Positions 52,201-61,814 of a DNA stretch of 64,000 nt are shown here, in pieces (position 1 is the stretch's first letter; every line of letters begins with the position of its first letter). Origin of the DNA: Holacanthus passer (taxonomy: Eukaryota > Chordata > Actinopteri > Pomacanthidae); NCBI GenBank assembly GCA_025331565.1, contig JAFREQ010000030.1, positions 8,244,501 to 8,308,500 of the forward strand. The letters are read 5' to 3'. Below the pieces are notes generated by a model, which did not search any database, had not been told where the DNA came from, and was given only the letters and a program-made list of their open reading frames with translations. A program made the translations under genes and the position numbers.

Positions 52201-55200
52201 TTGTCTGTTTGATTTGGTGTGATATACGGAGGCTTTCACATTTGTTTTGGTATGAACACAAGCACAATCAAAGGAAAAAGCTCAATAAGCAGCCTTTCCC
52301 TGTGTGTTTCCAATAGTGTCTGTGGGGTTTGAATACGAGTCCTGCCTGGACCTCATCCTGTGGGAGAAAAGAACAGCCATTTTACAAGGCTATGAGCTAG
52401 ATGCTTCCAATATGGGAGGATGGACACTGGATAAACATCACATCCTGGACCTCCAAAACGGTAGGTGTTATCACATGACAAAAACATATCCTGCACTATC
52501 ACACTGCAGCTGTATCTTTATATGCTCTCATAATGTCCACACTGCAAGATCTTGAAATGTAATACTGCACAAAACAATTATTGACCTATTTAAACCTATA
52601 TTTTGAGTCCAAGTTTATTTGTACCAGTTGACGTTTAGTTGAGTTTCATTGAAATGTGAAAAAGCTCAAGAATAATACATTTTCTCTCTCTCACTCACTC
52701 TTTCTCTCGTTCTGTCTCACCACATCAGTAACTTGTTAATTATATGTTTAAGAATAAGAGAACAAAGCTAATAGCTGTTTAAAAGTAATTTAATTTCATC
52801 AGTTGTCAAAATGATTGTTGTCGTGACAGCTTTGGTCGATGGACCGGAGGAAAAGAATTTAGGAGCATATGTACAGTATGTGTGTATGTGTGTTTCTGTG
52901 TTGGTCTCTTGGATTTGTTCCAGCTGCCCGGTGGTATTTTTGCTGGCCTTTCATCTCTCTCTCCCCTTCTCTCTTTCACACACATACATAGTTTTGCTTT
53001 CTCATCTTGCAGACAGTAATTTCAGACATTCATCCATCTCGCCTTCCTTTTTCCTCCCCATCATCTCTTCTCTGTTTGCTTGCTTGTTTTTTTGTGTGTG
53101 TATTTTCATCTTATCATCATTTATTACATTTTTAATTCTCCTTCTTTCATTGAATTTGCAATTCCCTCTTCTGCTTTTTTTATCTTGAACAACAGAAAAA
53201 TGTAATTTCACTTCTTGAAGACTTCTTATCAAGCTTGTGACATGCCAGTTTGGAATTTAGAAACCATATCTTGACAGTACTGCCACCCAAATAAATGATG
53301 ATTTTAGGAAAAAGCAACAAAAAAATAGATTTCCAGGATCGTTAATATGGTAGAAATGTGTAGCATTTATAGTTACCATGATAATTTTAGATAATGCAAC
53401 TAAAGATTATATATTCCAGCTCGAAGGTACATCAGATTACATTTAAATAATTATAATAAATATTTTATTTAAAGAGGGAAAAACTTTTTTTTTTAAACAG
53501 CGCTGAAATTAGAACTACCGTCACAGCATCCCACCAAACCACACACACACCGTCACAAACCCAGGTAAAACCAGGCAGTGACATAGCTTTCTTTGACTCA
53601 AAACTGTGTGGAAAGTGAATGGGTTCACTGATGTTATAATGCTGCTCTACCCATCCTCCCTCCCTTCCTTGCTGTCCTCTATCCGTCACCCCATCCATCA
53701 CATTGCTACGCACCCCTCTCTTCCCGCAGTCCTCTTGGGCTTTCAGCACCTTGTCACCCCATTCAATGTGTGTGTGTCAGTGTGTGTGCATTTAAAATGC
53801 AGGTGTGATTTGTGATTTTCTGTTTATATGCGTACTGGTCTTTGTGAGTACATGGTATGGTATTTTATGTCTTGAAGGGACAGTATTGCGACACACAATG
53901 TGTGCTTGTCGTTTTGAGACTAAAACACACCATATGGACATAAGTAATCTTTGGGTGTGTTTGGGTTTGAGAGAGAGAGAGAGATCATCAAACACTTCTG
54001 CAGTGTTTTCTTTGTCGTTTGTCTTGTAGCTTCAGTAAGGATGTCAATGGGGCAATGTGTCAGAATTGGAAATAACATGCCTGTACATTGAGTGTTGACT
54101 CTGGTCCTGGAGGGAGTGTTGTCAGGCTATAAGACAGCCATCATAATCAATGCTGAGTGGAGAACACATGACACATGGGAAGTGTATTTTTACATATACA
54201 GCACTGATGCACATACAGTATTATACCCAAAGCATATTGCTGTCTTAACTATAGTCACACTACTTACTACTTATCCTCCTAACCAATTAGACAGTGTCCT
54301 AACAGCAAGCAAGCGTCTGTCGTGTCCATCGCATTGCATAACACTGGACGCTCTCTGTCCACACTGAATCCGTTAAATGTGCACTTCTGTTACATCATGT
54401 AAGCAAACCACGTATCTATCAGCTGTGCTTGAGATTAGCGGTCAAAACAGTTATTTTCAGTGTACTGAATCATAAGATAAGACAAGATAAACCTTTATTC
54501 GTCCCATTAGAAAGATTTCCTAAAAAGATTTGTTTACCTAATCATTCGGTGCTTGACTTGCAACTGCATAGTCCTACTCACTGAACTAAAACATGCCAGA
54601 AGGTTCAGTTCAGCTCACTAGTGAACTGAGAATTTAGTTGGATAAAGATACCATTTGCAAACTGAAAGCTAGTATAACAAAGTCCTACCCTGTTTCCTGC
54701 CCTTTTACCTCACTTTGAGACTAAGACATGAGAGGCAGCAGGGCTTGAACGACTCAGCAGCTGTCACTCAGGGTTCACGTTCACTGTGTAGTACACTCAG
54801 TGAACAAATCACTGAACATGCATTGTTCCCTTGCAGTGAAAGGATCTGAGACAGTCTCAGGCTCAGGCAACCGTTTCTTTCATATTGCCCTGTCTGTAAG
54901 CTATCTTCCTGGTCTTAATTTTACAATCACCATAGGGGTGCCTATGCAGTAAAAAATACTATGTTGCAAATTTCCCCACTGTGGGACGAATAAAGGTTTA
55001 TCTTATCTTACACTAGTAGTATACTAAGTTTGAGACTACCTTGTATTCTGAAAAGGAAATTAACTAATTAACTGCACCTTGATTGCCTGTTACAATATTA
55101 TCAAAGCTCCTCACAGGTGATCAACAGTGTGGACCAGAATAGGAAGAAAACTCCACAAGTCTCTTATCTTACATTTTGACATAGTGAAAATAACACCATG

Positions 55201-58200
55201 AAAACTGAAAAATGCGTAAAATGTAAACTTCAGAATTCATAATCTACTTTATTTAATTTTAAGTATATGAGTGTTTGCCCTTAAGCCTTTTACGACTTTG
55301 ATCGTTAAAAATTTATTAGACTAAGCATATTACACCAGATCCCCCAATAATTAATTTGATTAGATTAGAGTACTAAATAAATCAAATGATTTAAAAAAAA
55401 AAAAAAAAAAAACACATTCTGTGGAAGTAGTTCTATATTAAAATATTTTTATTAAATTATTTTTTATTTAAATGAATTTACTGAATAATCAAAATCTCCT
55501 TCTTTTTTTTTTGGTTAACATAACATATCATAACCATTCTTTGAAAAGATGGTATTTAGGTATAAGGTATAAAGATATTTGGTACATAGGCATCACACAT
55601 GTAAACATTCCTGTCTCTCTTCCTTATAAAAACAATAAATCTATGTAATCCTTTTATATAGGTGCTTATAAGTTACTGTTGTAATGAGGAAACATATTTT
55701 GCTCTTTTATGATACTTTCACTTTTATCTTTGTTGGATGTGCTGATTTTTACTGATCTACATAAACAATTGTATTTGCTTACACAAATATTTTAGTATGT
55801 ATTATCCTTGAGCATAACTTTGTTTCATCAAGCATGGAAACAAAAAATACATAAAGAAAGCATGAGGGAGGAAAAGAGGCACACACAGGATTTGTGTGCA
55901 GATGCTTGTCCACACTTTTATACACACAGTACAGACAAACACACAGACCAACACACATACCTGGTGTTGTGTGATCTGTGAGCACTGAGTATTGAGCACT
56001 GCTGAACAACTCAGATAAGACTGGATGAAAGAGAGAGAGAGTGTGTGGAGAGGTTTCAGGGGCAGAGGGTTGATGATCTGCTTCCTTGTGTATGCATTGT
56101 GAGGATGTTTTCCAGGCTGTGTGTGTGTGATTTCCATTCATGTGTACTTGTGAGTTTTTGAATCCCGTATTTGTCAATGTATTCACACATCTGTGTGTGT
56201 AGAGAGTGAGTTTGGGGGAGTGTAAGTGTGTAAATTGCCCAGTAAAGCACTGCACCCTATTCTTCAGACACTAAGCAGCTCAGCCACAGTCAGGGTGCTT
56301 TAGTGTTTTGCTTTACAGAACATGAGAAAGTGTTGCTTTTTTCCATAACATCGAATCAAAGTTACGGATTTTTGAACAACTTTACATTTTACCTCAAACC
56401 TAAATGTAAGTGTTTGTAGTGAGCTGAGGTTTTAGCAAGGTTTTTTGTTTGTTTTTTTTAGATTTGAATTTGGGCTGGAGAGGTAAATCTATACAATATT
56501 TTTCAAGTCAATAAAGAGCAGAGATTATGGAAAAGTATACATACATAAAACTTTTTTGTTTATGTAAAAGAATTTGATTATTTCCCGTTCACCTTGAGAC
56601 TGCCCTGGACTACCTAACTCCTAGGTTGAGAAATTTCAAAATCTAATTTTTCCTGATAAAATCCCGCGAAATGTGTTCAGAAACATATAGAACTAAGCAT
56701 TTGTTCACATTGCAAAAGTGACACAGGATGCAACCTAGGTAAACAATCTATGTAACCTAGAATATTTTGTCTCAATATTTAACTCCAAAACTTTTAAATC
56801 CAAGGTTGGATAACTTCATCCGCACATAAGAAGTGGTAGTTGATTAGTAAATAGCACGTAGTAATGTAATAATATCCACCTTTATTGTCCTTCCTAAATT
56901 AACTAGCATAATTAAGAATAATAAGAAAAACAGGGATACAGGTACACTGCTTTGGGGCCTCACATGTAATAGCCTATAATTATGAAAATATTCACTCATC
57001 TTAGACTTTTCAGGTACAGTACAAACATGAAAAACGTGCTTCATATATTATACATGCTGGGTGTATATGTGTAAATTATTTTCTGCCTACCTTTAGCCCT
57101 TGTTTATTCTGCTTGTGCATGTGTAGCAGTCAGTGCGCATGACTGATATATGATGTAAGACCCAGTTATTATTTAGATTTATACTCACAGAGTAAAGTAG
57201 TTGCTATCATTATTATATGTGTGCACGAGTGCACATGTGTAGTGTTTGATTGGGGTTTGGTGTGTCATTAGTATTGTTTGTGTGAGTTTGTGTATGTGTG
57301 TATGTTACAGCCCTGATATACCAAGTCAGTTAGCTTTTGCTTGGGTACTATTAAGTCATGTTTTTCTGACCACAGCTGACCCTAGTCTGTTCTTATGAGT
57401 ATCTCCACAGTTGATTTACCTTCTTCAGCATCACAAGCAGTCAGTGACAGACACAGACTCTGTAAAACACGGGTATAGTCTCTGAGCATGGTTGGAGCTG
57501 GAGTGGGCTGAATGAAGCCTGGTTGCTAAAAACATGCCAACTTAACTTAAAGTTACCAAGCTAGCTAAGACTAACAAGCTGGGCTATATGCTTCTCTGCA
57601 ATGCTGGCCAGCTGACACTTCAGAACTGGCTACACTACTTTGACTTCTGCCGACTGCTACATTAACCCACTTCTGTGAAATTTCTCTGTCAACCCTGGAT
57701 GCTCTGTTGCACTTGCAAAATCACCCACCTGCCCTTCAGACTGCGTTCCCACTGTGTTTTTTAAAGCTGTATTTCAGATGGTTGGCCCAGATATTTTAGT
57801 CATTATTAACTGCTCACTGTCCACTGGAATTTTACTCCTTTTTAAAGAAGCTCTCACTAGAACCCTGTGTTTAAAGTTATTTTAGACCCATCTCCAAGCT
57901 GCCATTTTTTAGCCATTTTAGATTTTAGAAAAAATATATATATATATATTTTATGAATAACAAAAATCTGGCTTCCACTCCCTCCACAACATTGAGACTG
58001 CTCTGGTCAAGCTCACCAATGACCTACTGCTTGCAGTCAACACTGGCTTGTATTCTGTTTTAATTGTCCTTGACCTCAGCTCAGCCTTTGATACAGTGGA
58101 ACATAATATTTTAATCAGCTGTCTAAAGAACTATGTCTTGGAGATGCCACCTCCTCTTGTGCTCCTCTTTTTTTCAGGGTCCATTAGGAGGCTATTTTGA

Positions 58201-61200
58201 GTTCTCTCCTTTTTACCATATACATGCCACCCCGTGGCAAATCATGTGCATACTTGACATCGACTTTCACTGTTATGCAGACGACACCCAATTGTATTTT
58301 CCGATAAAGCCTGGCACCACAGACACTTCCTGTATTAAATATATATAATATATATAATATATTAAAAAGCAATTATTTTATTTATGATTATGTTAGTTTG
58401 TCCAATTACTTTTGATCCCTTAAAAAGGTGGAGGACACATTTAAAATGTGTTTTAATTCACCGTTCATCTGATTTGGATGTAAATACCCTCAAATTAAAG
58501 CTAAAGTCTGCACTCAAAGCACATCTTGATTGTTTCGCTTCATATCCATTGTGGTGGTGTACAGAGCTGAAATACTGAAAATTTTATCAATGTCCAAATA
58601 TTTATGGACCTGACTGTAATTGAATTCAATTGAATTGAATTAATGAAAAAGTTATGGTAAAGCCTGGAAGACAGCCAGCAGCTAGCTGTCATTCAAAGAG
58701 ACCATTCCCTTAATTATACATAACATAACTCACCTGTTTTAAAGTCATAAACATAGTAATGAATACTATTTAGATAAGACTTCAAAAATGGAACAATGGA
58801 TTTTTTTTTTCTCACTAGTCTCTCCAGGGTTCCGTATAAACCAATTTACAGTACTGTTGGCTGGTTTATTGTGTCTTACTGCAGTGATTTTTGATTATGG
58901 ATACAGTATGTTTAAGTGAGACTTTAACAGAAGATGTGATGGTAAAACAAACGGTTTTATCTGTCTGACCTTGTTGGCGCTTGTTGATTAGATCAGATCG
59001 GTGTGTCAGGACCCTTAGTAGATTTCTTAAGAATGGATGGGCCCAGGTTTTGAGATTGAGAGTTTTAAAATCAAGGTCAAATACACACACACACACACAC
59101 ACACACAGAAAGCGGCATGAGAAAGCCTCACTGCCCTCTCTTTTAACACAGCTGGAGAATTTGATGTTCACCTCCCTTTCTACACTGCTATGCTCTCTCT
59201 CTCATTCTCTCTCTCCCTCCCTCTCCCTATCCTCACCCCACATCACCTCACACACACACACACACTTCTTCCTGTCAGGCGAGTAGTTTGTTGCCTGTAT
59301 AGACTGCAGCACAGCATGGGTGGAACCCTGCTGGCTTGGGCTGTGTTGATCAATCAACACCTGCTAATAGAAGGAGAGATGAAAGAGGGAAAGAAGGAGA
59401 AGAGGGAAGGCAAAGAAGAGGAATATAGAGATAGCTGTGTGAGAAGAGAACCGGCTGATGTGGGATGTAAGGACGAATAGCAATATATATTGCTGGGTTT
59501 GAAAAAAAACAAAAAACAGTTTGGCTTAGATTTTGCTGTCCTGTCAGAAAATCAGCACTTCCACCATGTAGTGCAAAAGAGTTCTATAACCTTAAGACAA
59601 TATATTGATGTATAAATCATAGGTCAGCTCTTTCAAAGATATTTGGTTGTATTAATCAATTCTAAAATACTGGCATGCTTGTCCAACCATATCTAAAAGA
59701 AAAATGTTTGCACCTGTTTCAAATGGTCACCCTCAAAGGTGGTTCTAATAACCTGCTGTTATGTCCTCCTCCTGGTTGCATCACATTGCTTTGATGATCT
59801 TTTCCAAAACGTCTGTTGCACAATGCAACAAACCGCACAAATTTATCTGCTGCCATTTTCTCTCACTGCAGTAGAATGGAAGTTTGAGTGATGCTTAAGA
59901 AACGTACTTCATGTACGTCATGATTTATTTGCTAAGACTATTTAATTGCACTATGTCACATTTTGCTTTTGGCAATACACCAACTTTTACAGCTCAACCA
60001 ATTTAAAGTGTTCCACTGTGGTGGTTTTTTTTATCACAAATTGAAAATGCACAAAAAAAAACAGGTGGATGGAAAAAACAATTACTGTTTTCTTTCACTT
60101 TCAGGAGGTTACAAAAAATGTCAGATGTAGCCTGTCCCCCTAGCTTTGGCTATCAGAAAGGGTGTTTTAGATGCTGTTAGACCATCTTACAAGACTTTCA
60201 TTTGATGTATATTGAGGCCTTAAGAGTTTGCTAAACATACAGTTTGTTTTGCACCTCACTCTGGGTTGTGATATGGTTTTTCTGTAGGAAATTTCTACAG
60301 ACTGAAATTTTAGAGTTGAGTATCAAATTGACCGAGAGAAAAGATTCGGAATTACATTATAGTTTGACAAACTCAATAAACTACATGCACAATAATACAG
60401 CTCATATATGTTTATATGTGTTTATATTTAGTGAATTAGTTGTTTTTATAATCGAGGGAACATTATATAACATAATATGCAAAACATTCTCTGGCTCAGG
60501 GAATATGACAAGGAAAAAGTCAATGCAAAAGAGATTTACTTAAAACAAATATGGCAATGAAGTGTGGTGAGGCCGTAATTATAAAATATAAAATGGGGGG
60601 ATGCATCCCCTCATTATTCGGATATGGGTGCCCCCCTCCCCAATATCTGGATATAAAAATATAAATAAGAAAATTAACCACACACCACTAATAACCATTA
60701 GCAAATGTAATCAGAATCATAACTAAACTTAACAAATCACAAATATTATTACGACAGGGCCTAGTATTACATTGGTTTATTTATGTTATGTTGTTATTTT
60801 AAAATTTTATTTTGAAATTACTGGCTTCTTTCCATTTCCTTCTCTTTCCGTCATCCTAATATTATGTGGCATGTCCCCCTCCACAGCCTCCTTCAGCACT
60901 ACGACTCCCCTGGCTACTATGCCATGGTTCTAGTCATTGACTATAGCTCTGCCTTCAACACCATCTAACAACACTAGATGATCAATAATCTCCACCATCT
61001 CAATGTCCCCCCTCACTTCATCCTCTGGGTGCACATTCCTCAGTAACAGACTCCAAGCCACTAGGGTGGGCACCACGGCATCACCAGCCATCATCACCAA
61101 CAGTGGAACCCACCAAGGCTGTGTTCTGAGCCACTTCCTGTGTACCCTCTACACTAATGACTGTCTCAGCCCCTCCCTCATTACACAGTATATCAAATTT

Positions 61201-61626
61201 TCAGATGACACAGCCACACTTGCATTTTTCAAGGACAATAACTCAGTCATGGCCTTTCAGCTCTTATCATTCATTCAGTGGGGCACAGACAATCACCTAC
61301 TCCTGAATGCCATCAAGACTAACTTCTCATTGAAACCTGCAATAAACCTAGTACCCCCGAATGACACATCTTCATCAACAATAATCATCATACTACCGTC
61401 ATCCATAAAACCTGCCAACAGAGGCTCTCTGCCATCTGGAAACTTAGCCCACCTCTGCTCCTCCTGTAAAGGAGCATCATACTACTGTTCCACATGCTAC
61501 TTCACTATGCTTACTGTCTCCCAACAGGAACAAACTCATTAAAATCATTCTAGTCACACAAAGCAAGCCAGCATTCACCCATTCACACACACATCATTCA
61601 CTTGATGGCTGATTGGACATATGATT

Positions 61627-61681
<55 letters not shown>

Positions 61682-61767
61682 TATATGTTGTTTCCATCTA
61701 TACACATATATGTGTATACACATCATCGTATATCCAATCAGCAGATAGATAGATAGATAGATGGATG

Positions 61768-61814
<47 letters not shown>

